Shown here: in pieces, positions 53,382 through 61,244 of the stretch
Layout: every line of letters begins with the position of its first letter
Position numbering within the stretch: position 1 is the stretch's first letter
Made by a program: the position numbers and the translations under genes
The notes under the pieces: model-generated
Databases searched by the model: none
What the model saw: only the letters and a program-made list of their open reading frames with translations
What the model was told of the DNA's origin: nothing
From: Nitratiruptor sp. YY08-10
GTDB lineage: Bacteria > Campylobacterota > Campylobacteria > Campylobacterales > Nitratiruptoraceae
Length of the DNA: 64,000 bases
Direction: 5' to 3'
NCBI RefSeq assembly: GCF_016629565.1
Contig: NZ_AP023057.1
Location: forward strand, 496,001 to 560,000

Positions 53382-54412
53382 TTTCCATTTTCCTTTATGA
53401 TGTACAGTATCTTCTTGCCGTGCCATTTATAGTTGTTGGATCGATAATCCATATCGAACGAGGCAACATAGATATGACCGTAATCGAGTACTCGTCCATC
53501 TTTTGTCACATAGAGATTTTTAAGAGTAAGTTTGATCCACTTTTTTCCTTGTGCCACTTGCTTTTTGTATTCGGTAAAACTCTTTTTATCGCCGTATCGA
53601 CTGATGAGGTGATCGCTGTAGCAATCAATATAATCTTTATATTTTCCATTCACACTCTGTTCCCACGATTTCTTCCAATGATACAAGAAATATCCTAAAG
53701 ATAGCTTTGTATTTTCAAAATTTTTTTTGTCTACATAGGAAAAATCATCGACTATTACTATAGGTGTTTTTTTAGGTATAACAAATGGTTTAATTTTTGT
53801 AAAATTCTTATTCGTTACGACAACACACCCATTCGAGCTAAATGGTTTTCTTTTGTCGTCATTGGTAGCATGCAACCATATTCCGTCACCTGTTTTATGA
53901 TAGATTTTTTTGTCGATGATGTTGGGATAATTAAGGGGAAATGCTCCTACTCCATAAATTTTATTGAGTTTTTCTTGGGGTATAAACCATTTGGGAAAAT
54001 AGACTCCATTGGGAGTTTTTTTATCTCCGGCTTCTAATTTATCACCTTGCCGTTTACCTGTGATACAAGGAATTTCTATTGTTCGTATAAATCCATTTTT
54101 TCCATAGATGAGTTTGAGTTTCTGTTCATTTTTACTTACGACAATGACGCTAAAACTCTTTGGATGGACAAGAAGATTTTCAAGTTGTTTATCGTCGGTA
54201 TGGGAATCGGTTTGTAAAAGTGAAAGTAAAAAGGCTGCACTTCTTTTATCACCGTGACGAACAAGATCTAGTACCTCTAGCTCTATTTTACTTTTGGGAT
54301 CAAGATTTTTTAAAAATTTTTCAATATCATCTATTTTTGCATGAGAAAGATTAACAAAAGACTCAGCAAAAAGAAGCGAAAATGTAGTAAAAAGAATGAT
54401 GAATATATTCAT
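53351..54412 (-). CDS. YkuD L,D-carboxypeptidase/transpeptidase (Csd6/Pgp2-like)
   Basis: I start at the ATG leading the signal peptide MNIFIILFTTFSLLFAES, 9 nt inside a GTG that overlaps the purine-rich site; 353 residues. The YkuD catalytic motif is complete: GIWLHATN (H181) and SSNGCVVV (S193, G195, C196). A C-terminal NTF2-like domain (about 235-353, ending HGKKILYIIKENGKWKIL) is the feature that marks Csd6/Pgp2 within the family. It is periplasmic and trims tetrapeptide to tripeptide or acts on other substrates. Its end overlaps the start region of the M14 gene by 31 nt. Confidence 0.85.
   Translation of the reverse strand: MNIFIILFTTFSLLFAESFVNLSHAKIDDIEKFLKNLDPKSKIELEVLDLVRHGDKRSAAFLLSLLQTDSHTDDKQLENLLVHPKSFSVIVVSKNEQKLKLIYGKNGFIRTIEIPCITGKRQGDKLEAGDKKTPNGVYFPKWFIPQEKLNKIYGVGAFPLNYPNIIDKKIYHKTGDGIWLHATNDDKRKPFSSNGCVVVTNKNFTKIKPFVIPKKTPIVIVDDFSYVDKKNFENTKLSLGYFLYHWKKSWEQSVNGKYKDYIDCYSDHLISRYGDKKSFTEYKKQVAQGKKWIKLTLKNLYVTKDGRVLDYGHIYVASFDMDYRSNNYKWHGKKILYIIKENGKWKILAEENL
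53373..53393 (-). repeat. Three tandem 7-bp repeats (GGAAAAT) across a start codon
   Basis: On the minus strand GGAAAAT occurs three times in a row. The run encodes the ENGKWKI end of the YkuD protein and at the same time contains the ATG of the M14 gene (53381-53379) and its purine-rich upstream region. Because kDGKWKI-type endings are common in NTF2-like domains, protein constraint could explain it. Confidence 0.7.
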
Positions 54413-54476
54413 TGATTGCACCCTTCGTCGAAGATGTTATAATTTATTAATATAATACTATATTGGAGATTTGAAA

Positions 54477-55367
54477 TTGTTTAAACCCTCACCTGTAGAA
54501 ACGGTGCGTTATAAAAATCTCTCTTTTTATCTTAAACGTGACGATCTCCTCCATCCGGATTTTAGCGGCAATAAAGCACGAAAACTCTTTTTTTTGTTAC
54601 ACAATCCTCCAAAGAATATACAAAAAATTATCTCTTATGGTTCAATGCAGTCTAATGCTATGTATTCACTCTCAGTTATAGCCAAAATGAGGGGATGGGA
54701 GTTTGAATATTATACAAGAATCAATGAAAAGCTTTTACAAAATCCAAAAGGAAATTTAAAAGCGGCGCTTAAAAATGGGATGAAGCTAAAAGACATTAGA
54801 CATTGGACATTGGACATTGGAGATTTGAATTTACTTAGTGAGTGTAAAACAATAGATGACGTAGTAATCGTGCCAGAAGGTGCAAGATGCAAAGAGGCTG
54901 AAGAGGGGATAAAACTGTTGGCTCAAGAAATTATGGAGTGGGCTGAAAATGAGAATATAAAACAATTGAATATCTTTTTACCTTCAGGAACGGGTACCAC
55001 CGCTCTTTTTCTACAAAAAAATCTATCCCGATTCCAGGTCTTTGCCGTCCCTTGCGTAGGCGACAAAGAGTATCTAAAAAAACAGTTTTTTGCCTTAGAA
55101 GCAGATGAGAAGTTTCATCCAACCATACTTGAGCCACCCAAAAAATATCATTTTGGCAAACTCTACAAAGAACTTTTTGCAATATGGCAAAAATTAAAGG
55201 AACAGACAGGAGTCGAATTTGATCTGCTATATGATCCAATTGCTTTTAAAACGATAATTTCTAACTCCCGATTCCCAATTCCTTTTTTATATATCCATCA
55301 AGGAGGTCTTAAAGGCAATGAGACGATGATAGAGAGATACAAGAAAAAGTTTGATACAATCAGATAA
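54477..55367 (+). CDS. PLP-dependent ACC deaminase / D-cysteine desulfhydrase family protein
   Basis: The TTG at 54477 sits 8 nt after GGAG; another TTG 6 nt earlier is too close to it. About 296 residues. The fold-type II PLP lysine lies in HPDFSGNKARKLFFLL (GNK(A/V)RKL), followed by SYGSMQSNAMYSLSVIA (substrate loop) and the phosphate-binding LPSGTGTTALFL. Family members deaminate ACC or remove sulfide from D-cysteine; which one cannot be told. Five tandem 7-nt units interrupt the middle of the gene. It lies directly before hisD, with which it overlaps if an early hisD start were used. Confidence 0.8.
   Translation: MFKPSPVETVRYKNLSFYLKRDDLLHPDFSGNKARKLFFLLHNPPKNIQKIISYGSMQSNAMYSLSVIAKMRGWEFEYYTRINEKLLQNPKGNLKAALKNGMKLKDIRHWTLDIGDLNLLSECKTIDDVVIVPEGARCKEAEEGIKLLAQEIMEWAENENIKQLNIFLPSGTGTTALFLQKNLSRFQVFAVPCVGDKEYLKKQFFALEADEKFHPTILEPPKKYHFGKLYKELFAIWQKLKEQTGVEFDLLYDPIAFKTIISNSRFPIPFLYIHQGGLKGNETMIERYKKKFDTIR
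54791..54825 (+). repeat. Five tandem 7-nt units inside the PLP-enzyme gene
   Basis: The units are AGACATT, AGACATT, GGACATT, GGACATT and GGAGATT. They encode the DIRHWTLDIGDL segment. Seven is not a multiple of three, so gain or loss of one unit would shift the frame. A 14-mer ATTGGAGATTTGAA at the end of the array (54816-54829) also occurs at the ribosome site of the same gene (54462-54475). Confidence 0.8.
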
Positions 55368-55386
55368 ATTTCACAAAAGGTGGAGT

Positions 55387-56679
55387 ATGAAAATACTTGA
55401 AACAAAATCCAGTAATTTTTCCAAAGAATTTGAAGCTATTTTACAAAGAGCCCAAGAGGACAATGAATGGGTGATGCCTATCGTTACAAAAATAATAGAA
55501 GAGATTAAACATGATGGAGATAAAGCTCTTTTTGAGCACATTGCAAAGTTTGATCATTGGCAACCAAAAACGGGTACGGATCTACAAATTGATCAAAGCT
55601 TGATGCAAAAAGCATATGAGCAATTGGATGAAACATTGAGAGACGCTCTTCATCTGGCTTATGATCGAATCAAAAGATATCATGAAAAGCAGCTGCCAAA
55701 ATCATGGGTCGATTTTGAAAAGAGTGGGACGATCTTGGGACAAAAAGTGACACCTGTTGAAAAAGCGGGACTCTATATTCCAGGAGGAAAAGCCGCCTAT
55801 CCAAGCAGTCTACTGATGAATGCAATTCCAGCACTCGTTGCGGGTGTGGAAGAGATCGTCGTCACAACACCTACGCCTCACAATGAACCAAACCATCTAT
55901 TATTGGCTGCTTGCCATTTGTGCGGTATCGAAAAAGTATATAAAGTGGGTGGGGCGAGCGCTATAGCCGCTTTGGCGTATGGAACTGAGTCTATACCGAA
56001 AGTAGATGTCATTACTGGACCTGGAAACATATTTGTAGCGACGGCCAAAAGGCTGGTTTTTGGCGAAGTCAACATCGATATGGTTGCGGGGCCAAGCGAA
56101 ATCGGCATTATCGCCGATAGGAGTGCGAATCCAAAATATGTTGCAATTGATCTACTGAGTCAAGCAGAGCATGATGAGATGGCGAGTTCCATTTTGATAA
56201 CGGACTCGGCTGAGCTTGCACAATCTGTCAGTGATGAAGTAGAGCTCTTTTTGCAAAATCTTCAAAGAAGAGAGATTGCCCAAAAATCGATTGAGGAACG
56301 GGGTGCCATTATCGTTGCGTCCAATATGGATGAAGCGGTTGAACTTATGAATACCATCGCCCCTGAACACCTTGAGATCATGACAGCAAATCCTTTTGAT
56401 CTGCTTTCAAAAATCAAGCATGCCGGTGCTATCTTTTTAGGTGAGAATACGCCTGAGCCGATTGGTGACTATATTGCAGGACCCAACCATACCTTGCCAA
56501 CGGGCGGAACGGCAAGATTTTATAGTCCATTAAATGTGGAACATTTTTTGAAAAAGAGTTCTATCATCAATTTTTCGCGCCAAGCGATGCAAGATATTGG
56601 TGATGCTGCCGCCATTTTGGCACATACCGAAGGACTTGAAGCGCATGCGAAATCCATAGAGATAAGACTAAATAAATAG
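55387..56679 (+). CDS. hisD: Histidinol dehydrogenase
   Basis: The ATG following AAAGGTGGAG gives 430 residues. Motifs: GLYIPGGKAAYPSSLLM, VGGASAIAALAYGTESIPKV, ITGPGNIFVATAKRLVFG, MVAGPSEIGIIADRSANPK, LLSQAEHDEMASSILIT (zinc/base residues), PEHLEIM and GDYIAGPNHTLPTGGTARF. It oxidises histidinol to histidine in two NAD-dependent steps. Full length, a lone his gene here. Confidence 0.97.
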   Translation: MKILETKSSNFSKEFEAILQRAQEDNEWVMPIVTKIIEEIKHDGDKALFEHIAKFDHWQPKTGTDLQIDQSLMQKAYEQLDETLRDALHLAYDRIKRYHEKQLPKSWVDFEKSGTILGQKVTPVEKAGLYIPGGKAAYPSSLLMNAIPALVAGVEEIVVTTPTPHNEPNHLLLAACHLCGIEKVYKVGGASAIAALAYGTESIPKVDVITGPGNIFVATAKRLVFGEVNIDMVAGPSEIGIIADRSANPKYVAIDLLSQAEHDEMASSILITDSAELAQSVSDEVELFLQNLQRREIAQKSIEERGAIIVASNMDEAVELMNTIAPEHLEIMTANPFDLLSKIKHAGAIFLGENTPEPIGDYIAGPNHTLPTGGTARFYSPLNVEHFLKKSSIINFSRQAMQDIGDAAAILAHTEGLEAHAKSIEIRLNK

Positions 56680-56691
56680 GAAGGGAAGATC

Positions 56692-58323
56692 ATGGACTTA
56701 GGGCTCTATCCGGAAGTCAAACGGGCGAAAAAGTTTGATTTGAAAGATGCTGTTCGCGTTGTCATCGCACTGCTGTTTATTCTTGGGGTTATGTTATATG
56801 TCTCGATGTATGCTAAAGGAATAGAACATCAAACACTTCTTGTAGTTGCCGCTATTTTTGGTGGGTATATGGCTATGAATATCGGTGCAAACGATGTTGC
56901 CAACAATGTTGGCCCGGCTGTTGGAAGCGGTGCTTTATCAATGATGGGGGCTATTGTTATAGCAGCCATTTTCGAAGCTGCCGGAGCGCTCATTGCAGGA
57001 GCGGATGTTGTTGGAACCATTCGAAAAGGGATTATCGATCCAAATCTCATTGCAAATACACAAGTCTTTGTCTGGCTTATGATGGCTGCGTTGTTGGCCG
57101 GTGCCATCTGGCTCAATCTTGCTACTGCCATAGGAGCTCCTGTTTCTACAACCCATTCCATTGTGGGCGGTGTTATGGGGGCTGGTATTGCAGCTGCCGG
57201 GTTTGCTGCTGTGAGTTGGCCAACTATGGGAAAGATTGCAGCTTCATGGGTGATTTCGCCTTTGCTTGGAGGTGCGATAGCGGCTCTGTTTCTATATGTC
57301 ATCAAAAAAAATGTTATTTTTCAAGAAAACAAGATCGAAGCGGCGAAAAAGTGGGTACCACTCTACATAGCCATCATGAGCTGGGCTTTTGGAAGTTATC
57401 TCATTATCAAAGGGCTCAAACATATTGTTAAAGTTCCATTACCAACGGCGATTGTGATAGGTTTTTTTATTGCGCTGGGGATCTATTTTTTTGTGAAACC
57501 GCTGATTGTAAAAAAAGCGGATCGTTTGGAAAATGACCGGGAGTCCATCAATATTCTTTTTACTATTCCTCTAATTTTCAGTGCCGCACTTCTTAGTTTT
57601 GCTCATGGGGCAAACGATGTGGCAAATGCTGTCGGGCCGCTTGCCGGGATCAGTGATGCTATTATGAGCGGAGATTTTGGGAAAAAAGCGCCGATTCCTC
57701 TTTGGGTTATGATGGTGGGAGCGCTTGGTATCGCGATAGGATTGGCGCTATATGGACCAAAACTGATACGAAAAGTTGGAAGTGAAATTACCGAGCTTGA
57801 TCAAATCAGAGCTTTTTGTATAGCTTTGGCTGCAGCAATTACCGTGATTGTCGCTTCTGCATTAGGACTTCCTGTTAGCTCTACACATATTGCCGTTGGA
57901 GGCGTTTTTGGAGTCGGGTTTTTACGTGAATATCTGATGCGTTTGGAAGATAAGGTGAAACAAGAAGAGGAGAGACTCAAAGAGGAGTTTCAAAAAGCTC
58001 ATATAGAAGAGGAGCTGGAAAAACTGAGCGAGTACAAAAGAGCTTTGGAAGCTTTAGGTGATCCCAAAAAGGCGGATCCTTTTATCGTAAAAGCGCTCAT
58101 AGAGAAGATCAATAGAGAAAAAGAGGTGATTGCGAAACTAGAGCATGGGCAGATAAAATTGACGAAAATCGAGAAAAAGGCTTTGAAAGCGCTCAAAAAG
58201 TATGAACTTGTTCAAAGAAGTGCTTTGAAAATGATTGTAGCGGCATGGCTTATCACTGTGCCAGCAGCGGCAGTATTGGCAGCTATGATCTATTTCATGA
58301 TTCGGGGGATTATGCTACCTTGA
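56692..58323 (+). CDS. PiT-family inorganic phosphate transporter with charged cytoplasmic loop
   Basis: This 543-residue membrane protein has the two PiT signatures GANDVANNVGPAVGS (65-79) and GANDVANAVGPLAG (306-319), each in a repeat of about five helices. Unlike the shortest PiT proteins, it carries a highly charged coiled-coil segment of about 90 residues (approx. 420-510, EEERLKEEFQKAHIEEELEK region onward) before the last membrane helix. It imports phosphate coupled to protons or sodium. The stop shares one base with the next ATG. Confidence 0.92.
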   Translation: MDLGLYPEVKRAKKFDLKDAVRVVIALLFILGVMLYVSMYAKGIEHQTLLVVAAIFGGYMAMNIGANDVANNVGPAVGSGALSMMGAIVIAAIFEAAGALIAGADVVGTIRKGIIDPNLIANTQVFVWLMMAALLAGAIWLNLATAIGAPVSTTHSIVGGVMGAGIAAAGFAAVSWPTMGKIAASWVISPLLGGAIAALFLYVIKKNVIFQENKIEAAKKWVPLYIAIMSWAFGSYLIIKGLKHIVKVPLPTAIVIGFFIALGIYFFVKPLIVKKADRLENDRESINILFTIPLIFSAALLSFAHGANDVANAVGPLAGISDAIMSGDFGKKAPIPLWVMMVGALGIAIGLALYGPKLIRKVGSEITELDQIRAFCIALAAAITVIVASALGLPVSSTHIAVGGVFGVGFLREYLMRLEDKVKQEEERLKEEFQKAHIEEELEKLSEYKRALEALGDPKKADPFIVKALIEKINREKEVIAKLEHGQIKLTKIEKKALKALKKYELVQRSALKMIVAAWLITVPAAAVLAAMIYFMIRGIMLP

Positions 58324-59570
58324 TGTATGATTTTGAAAAAAAGGTTCGATACTCTTTTTTTCATTCTTTGTCTCAAGAAGAGCAGGAGTTTGTCAAGAAA
58401 AAGGCGTATGAGTACCGCTTGAGTGCCAATGAAATCAAGCAGCTTACCGACATGGCCATTGATCTGGCTATGTGGGATGAAAAGAGTCTTCGGGATTTAT
58501 GGGTCGATGGTCCGAAAAAAGAGGTATTGAAAAAGATAAAAGAACAATATGAGCGTATTAAAACAAAGCCAAAAAATTATGACGGTTTTGAGATAGATAA
58601 AGAAAAAACGCATAAAATCCGTTTTACTGAAGTTGACAAAAAGCTTGGATTTGGAATGTGCCCGGTGGCCAGTCCAAAAACACGATGTTGTAATCTTTGG
58701 ACTCTGGACATGGTGGAATCTTGCGGATATGACTGTAGTTACTGTTCGATTCAGAGCTTTTACAATGAAGATACTATTACATTCAATACAAATCTGAAAG
58801 AAAAACTGCTTGCTTTGAATATTGACCCAGGAGAGATTTATCATATCGGGACCGGCCAAAGCAGTGACAGTCTCATGTGGGGCAATCGTGGTGGAGTGCT
58901 GGAAGCACTCATCGCTTTTGCTGAAAAATATCCAAACGTTATTTTGGAGTTAAAAACGAAAAGTGACAATGTCAAATATCTGCTTGAACACGACTATCCT
59001 CCGAACATAATTGTTACTTGGAGTCTCAATCCGCAAACCATTATAGACAAGGAGGAGCGACTTACAGCTTCTTTGCAAGAGCGTTTGGAAGCAGCCAAAA
59101 AAATCCATGATAAAGGCAGGTTGGTAGGTTTTCATTTTCATCCGATGGTTTGGTATGAAGGGTGGCAGCAAGAGTATGGTGAGATTTTTGACACATTGAT
59201 CAAAACTTTTGATCCAAGCCTGGTGGCGTTAGTTTCTCTCGGGACATTGACATTTATCAAGCCTGTCATCAAAAAGCTTCGGAAACGGGCAATGAAAAGC
59301 AAAATTTTGCAGATGCCTCTAACAGATGCTGCCGGAAAACTCTCCTATCCGTTAGAAATCAAAGAGCAGATGTTCCGATTTGCATATGATGCATTGGCAC
59401 CTTGGCGCGGGAAAGTCTTTTTCTATATGTGCATGGAAGATCACTCCTTGTGGAAAAAGGTATTTGGATATGAGTATCCAACCAATGAGAGTTTTGAATT
59501 GGATATGAAATACAGTTACTTGGCAAAAATATTACAAATACAAAATAAAATGGGAACAATTTATGAATGA
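58323..59570 (+). CDS. Spore-photoproduct-lyase-like radical SAM protein
   Basis: Starting at the ATG that shares its A with the upstream stop, the protein has 415 residues. The radical-SAM cluster motif is C134-x3-C138-x2-C141 (SCGYDCSYCSIQSFY), followed by IGTGQSSDSLMWG, VILELKTKSDNV, VTWSLNPQTI and a GFHFHPMVWYEGW motif. This layout is that of the SplB/DNA-photolyase-related family. True SplB repairs spore photoproduct; this organism type does not sporulate, so the substrate is likely another thymine lesion or unknown. It overlaps the downstream regulator gene by 8 nt. Confidence 0.85.
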   Translation: MYDFEKKVRYSFFHSLSQEEQEFVKKKAYEYRLSANEIKQLTDMAIDLAMWDEKSLRDLWVDGPKKEVLKKIKEQYERIKTKPKNYDGFEIDKEKTHKIRFTEVDKKLGFGMCPVASPKTRCCNLWTLDMVESCGYDCSYCSIQSFYNEDTITFNTNLKEKLLALNIDPGEIYHIGTGQSSDSLMWGNRGGVLEALIAFAEKYPNVILELKTKSDNVKYLLEHDYPPNIIVTWSLNPQTIIDKEERLTASLQERLEAAKKIHDKGRLVGFHFHPMVWYEGWQQEYGEIFDTLIKTFDPSLVALVSLGTLTFIKPVIKKLRKRAMKSKILQMPLTDAAGKLSYPLEIKEQMFRFAYDALAPWRGKVFFYMCMEDHSLWKKVFGYEYPTNESFELDMKYSYLAKILQIQNKMGTIYE

Positions 59571-61236
59571 TTACAACTTTAAAAATTTAACTTTTTTATT
59601 TGTTGAAGATGAAAAAATTATAAGAGATAATATTTATGACATTTTATCACCTTTTTTTAAAAAGATTTACGTGGCTAAAAATGGACAAGAAGGATTGGAG
59701 ATCTTTAAAAACCATGAAGATATCGATTTGATAGTTACAGATATCGTAATGCCTGAGATGGATGGTATTTCTATGGTAGATGCAATTAGAGAGTTTGATA
59801 AAGAAGTACCTATTATCTATGTAACAGCTTTTAGTGAATCGGATCTTTTGATAAAAACGATAAAACAAAAAATATGTGGGTATATTTTAAAACCAATAGA
59901 TGTTGAAGAGCTGTTGAAAGCTATCAAAAAGGCTGGTGAGATTATTGAAGCAAAAAGATTAAGAGAAAAATTAAAAGATATCAATGAGTATCTGCAAAAA
60001 GAGATTGAAAAGAAGACCGAAGAATTAAGAAAAATAGCCTTTTATGATGAGTTAACAAATCTTCCAAATAGAAACTCTTTGATTCAAGATTTAAAAAGAC
60101 TGGAAAAACCTATAGTAGTATTATTGGACATTGATTCCTTTAAAACAATAAATGATATTTATGGGATAGAAAATGGAAATTATGTTTTAAAAGAGTTTTC
60201 TGGTTTTTTAAAAATTTTTGAAAAAAAATATGGGGGGAAATTTTATCGTTCAGGATCTGATGAGTTTGTTTGGTTGCAAGATAATCATTTTGAAGAAGAA
60301 AAATATAAAAAAATCATAGAGGATATGATAGAGTTTATCTCTTCTCAAAAAATATATTTAAAAGGATATGATTTAGGGATATTTGTAGATATCACTATAG
60401 GTGTCGGATTTGGGAAAGAGAATCCATTGGAAAAAGCAGATATGGCTTTAAGTAAAGCGATAGAAAATCATCAAAGATACTATATCTTAAAAAATGATGA
60501 TACCTTGAAAAAAGAGTATGAACACTATATGGAAATTTTAAAAACGATAAAAATAGCTATTAGAGAAGATGGTATCGTTCCCTATTTACAATCTATAGTT
60601 GATAAAGATGGGAATATCAATTATTATGAAGCTTTAATAAGGATAAAAACCGGTAGTACTGTTTTGGTTCCTTACCAATTTCTAGAAATTTCAAAAAAAG
60701 CAAAACTCTACAATAAACTTTCAAGCGTAATGATAGATAAATCTATGCAAATTGCAAAAGAGTTTGATCGACATATAAGTATAAATCTTTCTTATCAAGA
60801 CCTGGATAATAAAAAAAATATGGAAGAGATAATACAAAAAGTTAAATATTATGATATTGGTAAAAAAATGGTATTTGAGATTACAGAAAATGAAGCAATA
60901 AGGGATTTTAATAATATCTTGAAATTTATAGAAATAGTAAAAAAATATGGGGTAAAAATTGCAATTGATGATTTTGGAAGCGGTTATTCGAATTTTGAGT
61001 ATCTCTTGAAAATGAAACCTGATTTGATCAAAATAGATGGATCCTTGATCAAAGAGATTTTAGTGAATGAAGAAGCACAATATATTGTCGAAACAATCTC
61101 TCATTTTTCAAAAAAATTGCATATTCAAACAGTGGCAGAATTTGTGTCTTCACAAAAGATATTTGAGAAATTGAAAGAGTTAAATGTTGACAAATTTCAA
61201 GGATACTTTTTTGATAAGCCGAAAAGTTATGTGTAA
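59563..61236 (+). CDS. REC-GGDEF-EAL response regulator with variant GSDEF
   Basis: This 557-residue protein has a receiver domain (E15/D16, D60 in IVTDIVMPEMDG, T88, K110), a coiled linker (about 130-160), a GGDEF domain whose motif reads GSDEF (231-235, YRSGSDEF), and an EAL domain with EAL (356-358, YYEALIR), EITENEA, DDFGSGYSNFEYL and KIDGSLI. The second Gly of GGDEF is replaced by Ser, so cyclase activity is doubtful while EAL looks active. Phosphorylation probably controls c-di-GMP breakdown. The sensor kinase 8 nt downstream is the likely partner. Confidence 0.92.
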   Translation: MNDYNFKNLTFLFVEDEKIIRDNIYDILSPFFKKIYVAKNGQEGLEIFKNHEDIDLIVTDIVMPEMDGISMVDAIREFDKEVPIIYVTAFSESDLLIKTIKQKICGYILKPIDVEELLKAIKKAGEIIEAKRLREKLKDINEYLQKEIEKKTEELRKIAFYDELTNLPNRNSLIQDLKRLEKPIVVLLDIDSFKTINDIYGIENGNYVLKEFSGFLKIFEKKYGGKFYRSGSDEFVWLQDNHFEEEKYKKIIEDMIEFISSQKIYLKGYDLGIFVDITIGVGFGKENPLEKADMALSKAIENHQRYYILKNDDTLKKEYEHYMEILKTIKIAIREDGIVPYLQSIVDKDGNINYYEALIRIKTGSTVLVPYQFLEISKKAKLYNKLSSVMIDKSMQIAKEFDRHISINLSYQDLDNKKNMEEIIQKVKYYDIGKKMVFEITENEAIRDFNNILKFIEIVKKYGVKIAIDDFGSGYSNFEYLLKMKPDLIKIDGSLIKEILVNEEAQYIVETISHFSKKLHIQTVAEFVSSQKIFEKLKELNVDKFQGYFFDKPKSYV

Positions 61237-61244
61237 GAAGTGGA

